A stretch of DNA of 64,000 nt from Streptomyces sp. HD (GCF_028369295.1 NZ_JAQMYP010000025.1:81884-145883), one strand, 5' to 3'; counted from the stretch's first letter, positions 33,909-42,727 are shown. Notes: generated from the sequence alone by a model not told the origin. Made by a program: numbers and translations.

Positions 33909-35192
33909 ATGCGCTTCTCCTCCGCTCTTCGCACGCATCCCGCCGTGCTGGCCTTTCCGTTGATCGGCCTTTTCTTCGCCTTCGTCTTCGTCACGAGCAC
34001 CCGGCACATCGAGCGGCTGATCGCCGTGCCGTGGCCCGCACAGGTCGCGTCGTACGCCGTGCATGCCCCGGTCCCGATGGCCGCCGCGGCGGTGGCGGGT
34101 CTGGCCGCGGTGGAGGCGACGCGACTGCGGGCCCTCGGCACCTGGGAGTTGGGGGCGGCGCGCTCCGGTTGGCGCATCGCGGTCCAGCCCGTCCTCATCA
34201 CGGTGCTCTCCCTGTCGGTCCTCACCGCGGGCGTCACGGCCGGTGGGCTGTGGGTGGTCGGGGTCCTTCCCGATCTGTATGTGCTGCACCTGATGGTGAT
34301 CGTCGTCGTCCTGCTCACCGCGCACGCCGTCATCGGATTCGTCATAGGGCGCCGATTCCATGCGCTGTACGCCGCGCCGATCGTGGCCGTGGCGGTGTTC
34401 GTCGGGATCAGCTTCCCGCTGGGAACCGACAGTTACTGGGCGCACCATGTCACCGGGTCCATCGCCTGGCTGGGCTTCGGCGAGGCCTATTCGCCGGCCA
34501 TGACGGCGGCCGCACTCCTGCCGACGGTCTGTCTGGCCGTCGCCTGTGTCGTACTGACGGCGCCCCGGCGTATTCGTGTCGCCTCTGTCGCCGTGTCCCT
34601 CGTGATCGCGGTCGGTGGCCTGCTCGGCGCATACGGCATCACCAAGGACTGGCATTCGATCGCTCCGGCCGCCAAGGGATTCGCCCCCGTCACCTGCGAG
34701 GGGGAGAAGCCCGAAGTCTGCCTGCCGTCGGCCGGTTCCGAGCACATCGGGCAGATTCAGACCGAACTCGCCGAGATGACGGACAAATTGCAGGCCAAGG
34801 GCGTCATCGTCGAGAAACCCACCCGCATCACCGACGTCAGCGTGGCCGGTGTTCAGCAATTCGACACCCGGGGAGAGCACTGGGCACTCGACCTCGTGCC
34901 CGGAAACGCGGACAAGGTGCTCCGGGAGAACATCGCCATCGAGGTCGTCGGAATTCCCTGCGCGCAACCGGACTGGAAGGCTCTGCACTACAACACCCTC
35001 TGGGCCGCCCGGACGGCAGGCGTGGAGAGCGAGTACCTCGCCTGGCTGTCCCGTGAGACCCAGCAGTTCGGACAGGGCCAGAGCCGGGAACAGCTCCTCG
35101 CCGAGATGGACAGGGTGAGCGGGCTTCCCCTGAGGGAGCAGAAGGCCTGGTACGCCGACCAGCTCCGCCGGGCCTGCGGGGCAGGTCGCTGA
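33909..35192 (+). CDS. Polytopic membrane protein, likely ABC permease with extracellular domain
   Basis: 427 residues; ATG 33909 has GAGGG 4-5 bp upstream. About six membrane helices occupy the first ~260 residues (LAFPLIGLFFAFVFVTS, AAAAVAGLAAVEATRLRALG, LHLMVIVVVLLTAHAVIGFV, VASVAVSLVIAVGGLLGAYG). A ~180-residue soluble tail with three cysteines (VTCEGEKPEVCLP, VVGIPCAQPDWKALH) follows and should face outside. That tail contains an Asp/Trp-rich segment, ALHYNTLWAARTAGVESEYL. I do not recognise a peptidase motif in it. The operon context (membrane protein, ATPase) makes an ABC permease role likely. Two bases separate it from the next gene. Confidence 0.85.
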   Translation: MRFSSALRTHPAVLAFPLIGLFFAFVFVTSTRHIERLIAVPWPAQVASYAVHAPVPMAAAAVAGLAAVEATRLRALGTWELGAARSGWRIAVQPVLITVLSLSVLTAGVTAGGLWVVGVLPDLYVLHLMVIVVVLLTAHAVIGFVIGRRFHALYAAPIVAVAVFVGISFPLGTDSYWAHHVTGSIAWLGFGEAYSPAMTAAALLPTVCLAVACVVLTAPRRIRVASVAVSLVIAVGGLLGAYGITKDWHSIAPAAKGFAPVTCEGEKPEVCLPSAGSEHIGQIQTELAEMTDKLQAKGVIVEKPTRITDVSVAGVQQFDTRGEHWALDLVPGNADKVLRENIAIEVVGIPCAQPDWKALHYNTLWAARTAGVESEYLAWLSRETQQFGQGQSREQLLAEMDRVSGLPLREQKAWYADQLRRACGAGR

Positions 35193-35194
35193 AC

Positions 35195-35794
35195 ATGATC
35201 TGGTGGCTGCGTCAGCGGGGAGCCCTGGGGCTGCTGCCCGCTGCCCTGGTGGCCTTCGTCCTGAGCGTCGGACTCACCCTGGACGTGGTCGTCGTCTTCC
35301 CCGCGTTCCTGGGGGATTTCGCGGTACCGACAGAACTCAGCAACTTCCTCTGCCTCATCCCCTCCGTCGCCCTGGTCGTCTGCCTCGAACGGCGGCTTCC
35401 CTCCGTGGAACGGTCCGCCGTCCGCAGGCTCGACGCCAGGGACGTCACGCTGGTCGCCGGTTTCGCCGTGCTCGTGTCCGCGGTGGCCATGGCGATGTCC
35501 GCGGCGACGTCCACGCTCGGCCAGGAGGCGATGTGGACGGCGGCACGCAACAACCTGCTCTTCTGCGGACTCGCGCTGGGCGGCTGGCCGCTGCTCGGGC
35601 ACCGGGCGACCCTGGTCCCCGTCTTCTGGATGATCCACTCCATGTTCCTCGGGGGCCGCAGCCTCAACGACCCCTACCCCTGGGTGATCGTCACGGAGAA
35701 GGCCCACGTCACACACGCCGCCATGGGCGCCGCCGCCGTCTTTCTGGCCGGAGTTCTCTCCCTCACCTGTTTCGCACCAAGGACCGACCGATGA
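35195..35794 (+). CDS. Small polytopic membrane protein of the ABC operon
   Basis: 199 residues with about five membrane helices (LLPAALVAFVLSVGLTLDVV, FLCLIPSVALVVCLE, VTLVAGFAVLVSAVAMAMSA, MGAAAVFLAGVLSLTCF). It lies between the larger membrane protein and the ATPase and overlaps the ATPase start by four bases (ATGA). It is probably a second permease subunit. No motif identifies the substrate. Confidence 0.85.
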   Translation: MIWWLRQRGALGLLPAALVAFVLSVGLTLDVVVVFPAFLGDFAVPTELSNFLCLIPSVALVVCLERRLPSVERSAVRRLDARDVTLVAGFAVLVSAVAMAMSAATSTLGQEAMWTAARNNLLFCGLALGGWPLLGHRATLVPVFWMIHSMFLGGRSLNDPYPWVIVTEKAHVTHAAMGAAAVFLAGVLSLTCFAPRTDR

Positions 35795-36540
35795 CTCTGC
35801 TGCTCGACCGTGTGACCTTCGGCTACCGCCGCTGGACGCGCCCCGTCCTGGCCGACTTCACCTACGAGGTCCCCGAGCAGGGCCTGACGATCCTGCTCGG
35901 CCCCAACGGGGCGGGCAAGTCCACCACGATGGCGTTGCTCGCCGGCACGGTCGAGCCCAAGGCGGGCAGCGTCGTCCTCAGCGGCACGGACCTCACCTCC
36001 GCCAGCCGTGAATACCGCCGCCACGTGGCCTGGCTGCCTCAACGGGTGCCCACCTCACGGCAGTTGACCGCCCGTGAGTACGTCGCGTACGTCGCCTGGC
36101 TGAAAGGCGAGGAACGCGCCCGTGCCTGGGAGCGCGCCGGAGCGGCCCTCGACCAGGTCGGCCTCGCCGAGCAGGCCGGCCGGAAGACGGCAAGGCTGTC
36201 CGGGGGGCAGCTCCGCCGCGTCGGCATCGCCTGCGCCCTGGCCCATGACGCCCGCGTGATCCTGCTGGACGAGCCGACGGCCGGGCTCGACCCGCACCAG
36301 CGCACGGTCTTCCGTGACGTGCTGCGGGAGGTCGCGGCGAAGACCCCGGTGCTCATGTCGACGCATGACATCGCCGACCTGGCCGACGAAGCCGACACCG
36401 TCACCCTCATGAAGGACGGCATGGTCCTCCACCACGGCGGGACCCAGAGCTTCCTGGACCACGCACGCGCCGACGCCGCCCCGGCACGCCGGGCCGAGTC
36501 GGCGTACTCGGTCCTCATGGGACTGGACGGCTCGCAGTGA
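35791..36540 (+). CDS. ABC transporter ATP-binding protein
   Basis: 249 residues. Walker A LLGPNGAGKSTTMALLAG, Q-loop WLPQRVPTS, signature RLSGGQLRRVG, Walker B VILLDEPTAGLDP, switch His in MSTHDIADLAD. This is the drug/peptide-export branch (CcmA/EcsA-like). It powers the two membrane proteins encoded just upstream; its ATG overlaps the preceding TGA. It ends the operon, 125 bp before an independent membrane protein gene. Confidence 0.95.
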   Translation: MTLLLDRVTFGYRRWTRPVLADFTYEVPEQGLTILLGPNGAGKSTTMALLAGTVEPKAGSVVLSGTDLTSASREYRRHVAWLPQRVPTSRQLTAREYVAYVAWLKGEERARAWERAGAALDQVGLAEQAGRKTARLSGGQLRRVGIACALAHDARVILLDEPTAGLDPHQRTVFRDVLREVAAKTPVLMSTHDIADLADEADTVTLMKDGMVLHHGGTQSFLDHARADAAPARRAESAYSVLMGLDGSQ

Positions 36541-36588
36541 CGTCGCAGCACCCTTGAGCGTGTGTGCCATGTCCTGAGCCCGACTCAT

Positions 36589-36620
36589 GTACTCGGATGT
36601 ACTCGGATGGAACTGAGTAC
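36589..36620. promoter_or_regulatory. GTACTC direct and inverted repeats upstream of a membrane protein gene
   Basis: GTACTC at 36589-36594 and 36599-36604 (within a repeated ATGTACTCGG) and the inverse GAGTAC at 36615-36620. They lie 45 bp before the start of the 36665 gene. The arrangement suggests a regulator site; no protein can be assigned. Confidence 0.4.
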
Positions 36621-36664
36621 CCGCGCTCTGGCCGGAGAAGGGGCGGGACGAGAACGCTGGGACC

Positions 36665-37078
36665 ATGAGTCAAGGACTGCAGAAACCCGTTCCCCAGCTG
36701 GTGTCGATCCTCGTGCTGGCCGGACTGTCGATGGCGGGGTGGGCCGCCTGGCTGGGCTGGGACCAGCAGTACGACGTGCATCCCGACGGTTCGACGACCG
36801 GCCCGTACGCGGCGTGGCAGGTGATCGGGCTGGTGGTGACGCTGCTGGTGCCGGTGTACTGGGCGGCATCCCGGCGGTACGACGTGGGGGCCGTGCTCGG
36901 CACCACGGTCGGTCTGACCGTCGCCGCCTACTACGACTGGTCGGACGACGTCACCGGCATGTTCGGGATCGGCGTGGCCATGATCATGATGGGCACCTTC
37001 GGAGTGACCGGCGGTCTGACAGCCCTGGTGGCCGTCGGCCCCTTGCCCGCGATCGGCGCCGCGAAGCCGGCGGCCTGA
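36665..37078 (+). CDS. Hypothetical membrane protein
   Basis: 137 residues with four hydrophobic segments (LVSILVLAGLSMAGWAAWLG, WQVIGLVVTLLVPVYWA, DVGAVLGTTVGLTVAAYY, MFGIGVAMIMMGTFGVTGGL) joined by short loops and an Ala/Pro C-terminus. No charged catalytic or ligand motif. GTACTC repeats lie just upstream. Unknown function. Confidence 0.8.
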   Translation: MSQGLQKPVPQLVSILVLAGLSMAGWAAWLGWDQQYDVHPDGSTTGPYAAWQVIGLVVTLLVPVYWAASRRYDVGAVLGTTVGLTVAAYYDWSDDVTGMFGIGVAMIMMGTFGVTGGLTALVAVGPLPAIGAAKPAA

Positions 37079-37196
37079 GTGCGGGCATGACACGCGGGGC
37101 GGGGCCTACTTGGCCCGCTTGCCCTTGTAGCCGCTGATCCTGGCGATTCTGTCGGATTCATCAGGGACGCACAGGCGATTGTCAGTCCCCTCTGAT

Positions 37197-37211
37197 CTGA
37201 CGTACCGTCAG
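37197..37211. promoter_or_regulatory. Regulon operator site F: exact, with 8-bp perfect arms
   Basis: GATCTGAC-N5-GTCAGATC over 37194-37214, the core CTGAC-N5-GTCAG at 37197-37211. The DoxX gene ATG is at 37216. TACCGT (37203-37208) inside the spacer could be a -10 box with 7 nt to the ATG, giving a leaderless transcript directly blocked by a bound repressor. Confidence 0.8.
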
Positions 37212-37215
37212 ATCC

Positions 37216-37662
37216 ATGGACGCGATCTGGCTCACAGGTGCGGAATGGCTGGCCGTGCTCCGGATAGGCCTCGGGCTGTGGTGGCTGGAGAGCTGGCGGC
37301 ACAAGGACAAGAAGAGCTGGTTCGAGGGTGCGGGGATCTCCTGGGCGGCGGACGTCGCGGCCAAGCACCGCTGGAACGCCGTACGCTCCGGCTTCGAGGT
37401 CGTCGTGAAGCCACGGCCACGGACCATGGCGTACGTCGTCCTGTACGCGGAGCTGGCCCTCGGCCTCGGGCTCGTCCTCGGGTTCCTGACCCCGCTGGCC
37501 CTCGTCGGTGGGCTGCTGCTCAACGTCCTCTACTTCGCCCTGATGATCCACGACTGGGCCGAGCAGGGGCAGAACTCGATGATGGCCCTGATCTCCCTGG
37601 TCGCGCTGTTCGGGATGTCATGGCAGTCCTGGTCGATGGACAGCGCGCTGGGGCTGTTCTGA
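37216..37662 (+). CDS. DoxX family membrane protein
   Basis: 148 residues, four membrane segments, with the DoxX-like opening WLAVLRIGLGLWWLESWRHK and VLYAELALGLGLVLGFLTPL. DoxX proteins are membrane components found with oxidoreductases or in sulfur/quinone-linked contexts; the role here is unclear. It overlaps by one base the DUF35 gene behind it, and operator F covers its promoter, so it belongs to the acyl-CoA regulon. Confidence 0.88.
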   Translation: MDAIWLTGAEWLAVLRIGLGLWWLESWRHKDKKSWFEGAGISWAADVAAKHRWNAVRSGFEVVVKPRPRTMAYVVLYAELALGLGLVLGFLTPLALVGGLLLNVLYFALMIHDWAEQGQNSMMALISLVALFGMSWQSWSMDSALGLF

Positions 37663-38078
37663 TGGCCGACCGGCGATACGACATCCCGGAAGCCGACGCC
37701 TTCACCCGCACCTACTGGGACGCGGCGGCAAACGGAAGCCTCCTCGTCCGCCGGTGCGCCACCTGCGGCCGCGCCCACCACTACCCCCGCGAGTTCTGCC
37801 CCCACTGCTGGAGCGAGGACGTGACCTGGCAGCCCGCGAGCGGCCGGGCCACCCTCTACACCTGGTCCGTCGTCCACCGCAACGACCTGCCGCCCTTCGG
37901 GGAGCGGACACCGTACGTCGCCGCCGTCGTCGATCTCGCCGAGGGGCCGCGGATGATGACCGAGGTCGTGGAGTGCGCGGACGCCGGGGAACTGCGGGCC
38001 GGGATGGAGCTGGAGGTCGTCTTCCGGGACGGGGTTCCGGTGTTCCGGCCCGCGGGTGACCGAGGCGGGTTTCAATGA
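37662..38078 (+). CDS. DUF35 OB-fold/zinc-ribbon protein
   Basis: 138 residues. The zinc ribbon CATCGRAHHYPREFCPHC (four Cys) is followed by an OB-fold (GRATLYTWSVVHRNDLPPFG, PYVAAVVDLAEGPRMMTEVV). DUF35 proteins partner thiolase-fold enzymes, for instance the Ltp2/ChsH2 aldolase complex in steroid side-chain loss, where they bind the acyl-CoA. The likely partner here is the thiolase-like protein at 42.7-43.9 kb, which lacks an adjacent DUF35 gene. It is co-transcribed with the DoxX gene (one-base overlap). Confidence 0.93.
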   Translation: MADRRYDIPEADAFTRTYWDAAANGSLLVRRCATCGRAHHYPREFCPHCWSEDVTWQPASGRATLYTWSVVHRNDLPPFGERTPYVAAVVDLAEGPRMMTEVVECADAGELRAGMELEVVFRDGVPVFRPAGDRGGFQ

Positions 38079-38082
38079 CCGC

Positions 38083-38700
38083 ATGGCACACACCGACATA
38101 CGACCTCCCGTCCACCCCGTCCCCGACCTGCACGGCAACGGTCTGCGCCTGCGTCCCTGGGACGCGGAATCCGAGGTCGACGCAGAGGCATGGTTCCGGG
38201 GGCGCACCGACCCGGAGTTCCGGCGCTGGAACACCCCGCTGAAGATCACCACGGACCTCGACAGTGCCCGGGAGTCCCTGCGGGACGCGGCGCGTAACTC
38301 GGCGCAGGGCACGGCGGCGTCGTACTGCGTCACCGACGCGGCGACCGGCGCACCCCTCGGGCACGTCGGCGTCAACCTCATCGACCGGCTGATGAGCTCC
38401 GCCCGCGTCGGCTACTGGATCCTCCCCGAGGCCCGCGGCAGGCGCGTCGCCACACACGCCCTCGCCCTCACCGCCCGCTGGGCCCTCACCGAACCGGGTT
38501 CGGGCACGGGCCTGGGGCTGCACCGACTGGAACTCGGTCACGCCGTCGGACACGACTCCTCCTGCCGTATCGCCGAGCGGTGCGGGTTCACCCCCGAGGG
38601 GACCCTGCGGGACGCGATGTGGGAGGCGGAGCGGCAGGACGCGTACCGGGACGTGCATCTGCACGCGCGGCTCGCGACCGATCCGGACGTCAACCTGTAG
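38083..38700 (+). CDS. GNAT family N-acetyltransferase
   Basis: 205 residues from ATG 38083. RimJ/RimL-like layout: LRLRPWDAESEVDAEAWFRG, GHVGVNLIDRLMSSARVGYW, then the acetyl-CoA loop ILPEARGRRVATHALALTAR and the conserved HRLELGHAVGHDSSCRIAER. It probably acetylates a protein N-terminus or small amine; the substrate is unknown. It starts 5 bp after the DUF35 gene stop codon and may be in its operon, but its function looks unrelated. Confidence 0.9.
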   Translation: MAHTDIRPPVHPVPDLHGNGLRLRPWDAESEVDAEAWFRGRTDPEFRRWNTPLKITTDLDSARESLRDAARNSAQGTAASYCVTDAATGAPLGHVGVNLIDRLMSSARVGYWILPEARGRRVATHALALTARWALTEPGSGTGLGLHRLELGHAVGHDSSCRIAERCGFTPEGTLRDAMWEAERQDAYRDVHLHARLATDPDVNL

Positions 38701-38821
38701 GCCACGCGGGCCGTGAACCCGGAGCCTCTCAACCCCCGCCTGAGAGTGGGGTCTTGTGTCGGCTTCGTGTCCGCGACGGAAAAGGGTGCACAACCCCCGC
38801 CCGGGCGCGGGATCATGAGGT

Positions 38822-39694
38822 ATGCGCCCGGACGACTGGTACTGCACCCAGGATCTCACCGGCTTCCTCGCCCACGCCGGAAGCTTCCTGCGCTCCCGCC
38901 CCGATCTGCACACCGTCGCCCTGACGGTGACCGAGACACTGCGCACGAGCGGACTGCGCGCGTACGGCGACGAACCGCCCGTCTTCGGTGTGCTGGAGTT
39001 GGGCGGGCAGGTGCGAGCCGCCTACTTCCGCACCCCGCCCTTCCGGCTGAACGTCACCCCGCTGGGCCCCGACGAGGCCGACTCGCTCGCCGCCCATCTG
39101 ATAGCCCTCGGCCAATCGGTCCCGGGCGTCATCGCGGCCCATGACACCGCCGAGGCCTTCGCTGCCGCCTGGCGCCGGCACACGGGCGGCCGGAACATCG
39201 TCAGCCAGCGCCAACGGCTGTACCGGCTGGGGAACCTGACCGCCCCGCACCCCCTCCCGGCGGGCCGGGCCCGGGTCGCCGGCAAGGAGGACCGGGAGCA
39301 ACTGATCCGCTGGTACGGGGAGTTCAACGACTCCGTCGGCGATCACGCCGCCCGCGATGCCGCCGCCTGGGCCGACTCGCGCATCGCCTACGGAGGCACC
39401 ACCTTCTGGGAGAGCGAGGACGGCACGCCGCTCTCCATGGCCGGCGTGACCCGGACCGTCGCCGGCCAGGTCCGGGTCGCACCCGTCTACACCCCGGCCC
39501 ACCTGCGCAGGCGCGGCTACGCGGGCGCGGTCACCGCAGCGGTCAGCCGGTCCGTGCTCACCTCCGGGGTACGCGAGGTACTGCTCTTCACGGACCTGTC
39601 CAACCCGACCAGCAACAGCCTCTACCAGCGCATCGGGTACCGGCCGGTGGCCGACTTCACGGCGTACGACTTCCGGGGCGCCCGGGGCTTCTAG
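38822..39694 (+). CDS. GNAT family N-acetyltransferase, two-domain
   Basis: 290 residues. The C-terminal half is a GNAT domain: YTPAHLRRRGYAGAVTAAVS (acetyl-CoA binding loop R-R-x-G-x-A) and LFTDLSNPTSNSLYQRIGYR. The N-terminal half is a degenerate related fold without the binding loop. ATG 38822 follows GATCATGAGGT. It stands alone; the gap before it (38701-38821) shows nothing distinctive. Confidence 0.9.
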   Translation: MRPDDWYCTQDLTGFLAHAGSFLRSRPDLHTVALTVTETLRTSGLRAYGDEPPVFGVLELGGQVRAAYFRTPPFRLNVTPLGPDEADSLAAHLIALGQSVPGVIAAHDTAEAFAAAWRRHTGGRNIVSQRQRLYRLGNLTAPHPLPAGRARVAGKEDREQLIRWYGEFNDSVGDHAARDAAAWADSRIAYGGTTFWESEDGTPLSMAGVTRTVAGQVRVAPVYTPAHLRRRGYAGAVTAAVSRSVLTSGVREVLLFTDLSNPTSNSLYQRIGYRPVADFTAYDFRGARGF

Positions 39695-39930
39695 GCACTG
39701 CCCGACGGGTCATGTGACCAAGCCGGCCGTCGCCGAGCCCTGACGAAGTCCACTTGAGCAAGACGGCGCGGAGCCGGGTGCGGTTGTCCGACTTCGGGAC
39801 CATCCGGCATGCCTCTCGGTCCGTCCGCGGTCGGATCAATCCTGTCTCATTGATGGATTCGCTCAACTCCGCTACTCGAAAGGGTGGGTGCGTCTCATCC
39901 GCACCCATCCCGAGGACGGACCCTTCCCAC

Positions 39931-41514
39931 GTGCGCAGCAGCCGAATAGCGCCCTTCCTGGCGGCCAGTGCCGTCGCCGCCCTGATACCCGCACTCGCGC
40001 CGGCCACGGCATCCGCCGCGGCGAATCCCCTGAGCCAGTACCTTCAGCAGAAGCCGGCATGGCATCGCTGTGACAGATCGATGCCGGTCACCTTCCAGTG
40101 CGCCACGATCAAAGTGCCTCTCGACTACAGCCGCCCCGGCGGCAAGAAGCTCGATCTCGCGATATCGAGGGTGAAGGCGAGCAGCGAGAGAGAGCGTCGC
40201 GGTGTGCTCCTGCTCAACCCGGGTGGACCGGGCGGTCCGGGGCTCGACATGCCGCAGCAACTGGCGGGCGAGCTGCCGAAGTCCGTGAAGAACAGGTACG
40301 ACCTCATCGGCTTCGACCCGCGAGGCATGGGCGAGAGCTCTCCCGTCGGCTGCGGTCTGACGTCCGCGGAAGAGAACGGGGAACGGGCGTACAAGCCCGA
40401 GACGTTCGCCAAGGACGTGAAGTGGGCACGCACCCTCGCCGAGAAGTGCCACGCCAAGCAGGGCGACAAGCTGCGCCACATCACCACCCGCAACACCGCC
40501 CGGGACATGGACGTGATCCGTGCCGTGCTCGGCGAGAAGAAGATCTCCTATCTGGGGTACTCGTACGGCACCTACCTCGGCGCGGTCTACACGCAGATGT
40601 TCCCCAAGCACTCCGACCGCATCGTGCTGGACAGCGCCGTCGACCCGGCGCGGATCTGGCGCGGCATGATCCAGATCTGGGCGGAGGGCACCGAGCCCGC
40701 CTTCACCAGGTGGACCGAGTGGACCGCCGAGCGCAACTCCACGTACAAGCTGGGAGCGACTCCCGAGGCGGTCCGCAAGACCTTCTACGACCTGGTCGCC
40801 CAGGCCGACCGCAAGCCGATCGACCTCGACGGGACCAAGCTGACCGGGGCCGACATCCGTTCCGGCAGCCGTGCCACGTTCTTCAGTGTGCGCGAAGCCG
40901 CCGAGCCGATCGTCGAGCTGAAGAAGGCCGCCGCGGGCAGCCGCCCGTCCGGTCACCGGGAGTCCGGGACGCCGACGCCGGTTCCGCCGTCGTTCGGACG
41001 CGCCGTGCCCGGGGACAACGGCACCGCCGGCTTCTGGACCGTCGTCTGCGCCGACACCCGCAACTGGCCGCGCGATCCCGAGCAGTACCGCGCCGACGCG
41101 ATCCGGGACAAGGGCAGGTACCCGCTGTACGGCGACATCGCGTCCAACATCAAGCCGTGCGCGTTCTGGAAGAAGAACGGCGGTGAGCCCGCCACCCGGA
41201 TCGACAACAAGGTCGGCGCGCTGATCCTGCAGAACGAATGGGACTCCCAGACCCCGTTGGCCAGCGGCCAGGGCATGCGCAGGGTCATGAAGGGCGCGAA
41301 GATGGTCACGGTCCTCGGAGGTGTCGGGCACGGCGTCTACGGCACCAAGTCGTGCGCGGACAAGACGGCCACGGCCTACCTGACCACCGGCAGGCTGCCG
41401 GCGCAGGACGCGACCTGCCAGGCCGCCCCGGCCGCACGCGAGCGCACCGGCGCCAACCCGCTCCCGCTGCCGACGCCTCCGGGTCTGCCGGGGCTGACCG
41501 CCGACCGGCGGTAG
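39931..41514 (+). CDS. Secreted alpha/beta-hydrolase, tripeptidyl aminopeptidase (Tap)-like
   Basis: 527 residues from GTG 39931, the start that gives a normal signal peptide (RSSRIAPFLAASAVAALIPA, cut near ATASAA). The open frame extends upstream to 39754 with no conserved sequence. Nucleophile elbow GYSYGTYLGAVYTQ; Asp in ILQNEWDSQTPLASG and His in GGVGHGVYGTKSC of the C-terminal TAP-like domain. Several paired cysteines suit an extracellular enzyme. It would release N-terminal peptides from secreted proteins. It is followed by a bidirectional terminator. Confidence 0.92.
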   Translation: MRSSRIAPFLAASAVAALIPALAPATASAAANPLSQYLQQKPAWHRCDRSMPVTFQCATIKVPLDYSRPGGKKLDLAISRVKASSERERRGVLLLNPGGPGGPGLDMPQQLAGELPKSVKNRYDLIGFDPRGMGESSPVGCGLTSAEENGERAYKPETFAKDVKWARTLAEKCHAKQGDKLRHITTRNTARDMDVIRAVLGEKKISYLGYSYGTYLGAVYTQMFPKHSDRIVLDSAVDPARIWRGMIQIWAEGTEPAFTRWTEWTAERNSTYKLGATPEAVRKTFYDLVAQADRKPIDLDGTKLTGADIRSGSRATFFSVREAAEPIVELKKAAAGSRPSGHRESGTPTPVPPSFGRAVPGDNGTAGFWTVVCADTRNWPRDPEQYRADAIRDKGRYPLYGDIASNIKPCAFWKKNGGEPATRIDNKVGALILQNEWDSQTPLASGQGMRRVMKGAKMVTVLGGVGHGVYGTKSCADKTATAYLTTGRLPAQDATCQAAPAARERTGANPLPLPTPPGLPGLTADRR

Positions 41515-41547
41515 CGCACGACCGATCCGCCCCGGCACGTCACCGGG

Positions 41548-41587
41548 CTAGGGGGTGCTGTGCGGGACTTTCAACAACACCCCCTAG
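41548..41587. terminator. Bidirectional hairpin between Tap-like and pdxH genes
   Basis: CTAGGGGGTG (41548-41557) and CACCCCCTAG (41578-41587) form a 10-bp stem, extendable by G-U pairs, with a ~20-nt loop. It lies between two convergent genes. Confidence 0.8.
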
Positions 41588-42240
41588 GGCCACAGCAGTC
41601 CCTTCGCCCACCCCTCGTCCGTACGGCGATACACGAGCCGCACATGGCGCCGGGCCGCGTCGCCCTGGAAGAACTCGACCTCGTCGGGGCGCAGGCGGTA
41701 GAGGGTCCAGGACGGGACCGGGGCGTCGGGTTCGCGCTGGGCGCGGTCCCAGGACGCCTGGGACTCGCGCCTCAACTCCTCAAGGGAGGAGAGGGCTTCG
41801 CTCTGGCGGCCGGTCAGGGCGGCGGCCAGCGCGCCGGTCGAGCGGGCGTGCAGATCGGCCTGGGACTCGGTGGACGGGGCTGCCGTGACCGGGCCGCGCA
41901 CCCGCACCTGACGGCCCTGCGCCGGCCAGTAGAAGCCGAGGGCCGCATGCGGGCGGGCGGCGAGCTGGCGGCCCTTGCGGCTGCCGACGTGCGTGGCGAA
42001 GGACCAGCCGGACGGGTCGGCGCCGTGCAGCATCACGGTCCGTACGTCCGGCCGGCCCTCCTCGTCCGCCGTGGCGAGGGACATCGTGTGCGGCTCCACC
42101 TGCCCGGCGGCCACGGCCTCGGCGAACCAGGCCGTGAAGAGGGCCAGCGGGTCGGCGGGCGCGGCCGCCGGGTCGAAGGCGGGCAGGTCGACGTCCCAGA
42201 CGCGCAGCGACCTCAGCAGGTCATGAAGATCCGTTCCCAT
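41584..42240 (-). CDS. pdxH: Pyridoxamine 5'-phosphate oxidase
   Basis: 218 residues, the usual length. FMN/substrate motifs: PHTMSLATADEEGRPDVRTV, GADPSGWSFATHVGSRKGRQ, ALGFYWPAQGRQVRVRGPV, and the C-terminal SWTLYRLRPDEVEFFQGDAA ... RHVRLVYRR. Completes pyridoxal phosphate synthesis or salvage. Its last bases overlap the stem of the terminator shared with the Tap-like gene. Confidence 0.95.
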   Translation of the reverse strand: MGTDLHDLLRSLRVWDVDLPAFDPAAAPADPLALFTAWFAEAVAAGQVEPHTMSLATADEEGRPDVRTVMLHGADPSGWSFATHVGSRKGRQLAARPHAALGFYWPAQGRQVRVRGPVTAAPSTESQADLHARSTGALAAALTGRQSEALSSLEELRRESQASWDRAQREPDAPVPSWTLYRLRPDEVEFFQGDAARRHVRLVYRRTDEGWAKGLLWP

Positions 42241-42267
42241 GCCCCGATTGTCCCGTGCGGTGCAGGC

Positions 42268-42693
42268 TCACACCTGACCGAGGTCCGATGACACCCATCG
42301 CTCGGGACGCATGTGGATGATGACCTGCTCGCCGTGGTTCTTCCAGGCGAAGTCGACATAGCCGTCGACCTTGTCGGCCGGGAGATAGCGGGCCGAGACC
42401 TCCCGGAGCTGTTCGATCGTGGCGGGCGCCGTGCTGACGACCGGGCCCTCGACCGACACGTACCGGATCGTGGGTTCGAGCCGGTCGACCATCAGGGCGA
42501 ACCGTCCCGCCGGCTGGATCAGCCGGTTCTTCCGGGAGTCCAGTCCCGTCATGATCCATACGTCGCCGCCGGGTTCGTACTGGTACCAGATCGGCACGGT
42601 CAGCGGTGCGCGCCCCGCGCCCGCGTCGACGGCCAGCGCGGCGATATGGGGTTCGGCCAGGAACTCTTCACGCTCCTCGCGGGTCAGTGCCAT
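42268..42693 (-). CDS. PPOX-class flavin/F420-binding protein
   Basis: 141 residues from ATG 42693, with GGGAGG 6-7 bp upstream. Split-barrel features: EEFLAEPHIAALAVDAGAGR, APLTVPIWYQYEPGGDVWIM, LMVDRLEPTIRYVSVEGPVV. It is the pyridoxamine-oxidase-like fold that in actinobacteria often uses F420 rather than FMN. Reductase substrate unknown. It lies 27 bp upstream of pdxH on the same strand and could be co-transcribed with it. Confidence 0.88.
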   Translation of the reverse strand: MALTREEREEFLAEPHIAALAVDAGAGRAPLTVPIWYQYEPGGDVWIMTGLDSRKNRLIQPAGRFALMVDRLEPTIRYVSVEGPVVSTAPATIEQLREVSARYLPADKVDGYVDFAWKNHGEQVIIHMRPERWVSSDLGQV

Positions 42694-42727
42694 GCCTGTT
42701 CCTCCCGGTCGGGTCGACGATCGTGTC

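Noticed and set aside
37106..37205. Minus-strand frame ending RIARISGYKGKRAK, reminiscent of a basic protein tail
   Set aside because: No start codon or upstream sequence of the same kind; it runs into operator F within ~30 codons.
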